From Bacillota bacterium (lineage in GTDB: Bacteria; Bacillota; Sulfobacillia; Sulfobacillales; Sulfobacillaceae): DNA of 33,238 nucleotides. Made by a program: the position numbers and the translations under genes. The DNA is taken from the NCBI GenBank assembly GCA_021841025.1, contig JAKBWA010000008.1:1-33238 (forward strand), in the 5' to 3' direction. Each line of letters begins with the position of its first letter. The first letter of the stretch is position 1. This document shows positions 33,211 through 33,238 of this stretch, one piece after another. The notes under the pieces were generated by a model. That model was not told the origin of the DNA, did no database searches, and worked only from the letters and a program-made list of their open reading frames with translations.

Positions 33211-33238
33211 TCGTGTCCAAACCTCTCTAAACCGCCCT

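Noticed and set aside
1-33238. CRISPR arrays, rRNA genes, T-box or other riboswitches
   Set aside because: No regularly spaced repeats, no rRNA sequence, and no conserved riboswitch core noticed in the leaders inspected.

Overview
The window looks like a chromosomal segment from an endospore-forming, Gram-positive Firmicute. The sporulation genes (spoIVA, spmA, spmB, a gerW/ytfJ homologue), the AroH-type chorismate mutase, TTG/GTG starts with purine-rich ribosome sites, and the cmk-plsC-rpsA-der-gpsA-spoIVA order all point that way. The moderate GC and the general look of the proteins remind me of the acidophile Sulfobacillus, but that genus call is inference.

Layout. Positions 1-6.7 kb are accessory. 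They hold a stand-alone threonyl-tRNA editing-domain protein, a divergent peptide-binding lipoprotein, a tRNA-Pro(GGG), and a minus-strand peptide transporter cluster (binding protein, two permeases, no ATPase). From 6.7 to 20.4 kb lies a conserved Firmicute housekeeping/sporulation block, mostly on the minus strand: spoIVA, gpsA, der, a membrane protein, an S1-repeat protein, plsC, cmk, aroH, a YlaI-type zinc ribbon, a nicotinate phosphoribosyltransferase, rluB, a RidA-family protein and spmA. Plus-strand bioY, a SWIM-finger protein and spmB are embedded in it. From 20.4 to 21.37 kb there is about 1 kb of apparently decayed DNA.

From 21.37 to 28.26 kb the minus strand carries panC, a two-domain protein disulfide oxidoreductase (PDO), and a tightly overlapping cassette gerW-ku-ATP ligase-LigD polymerase-SNF2 translocase preceded by a DUF2953 protein. 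From 28.7 to 32.7 kb come lysA, trpS, a small membrane ORF, scpA and scpB. The last 0.5 kb is a broken transposase with direct repeats at its edge, lying just upstream of the lysA promoter.

Most notable reading: the PDO gene is interrupted by one in-frame TGA exactly where the first cysteine of the C-terminal CPHC redox motif should be. The frame continues intact on both sides, and a GC-rich hairpin with a GUC loop starts right after the TGA at the spacing of a bacterial SECIS element. I read it as a selenoprotein (Sec-Pro-His-Cys). Second most notable is the NHEJ cassette: Ku, split ligase and polymerase are translationally chained to an SNF2-family helicase and placed behind a spore protein gene, which suggests double-strand-break repair in spores or on outgrowth with a dedicated translocase.
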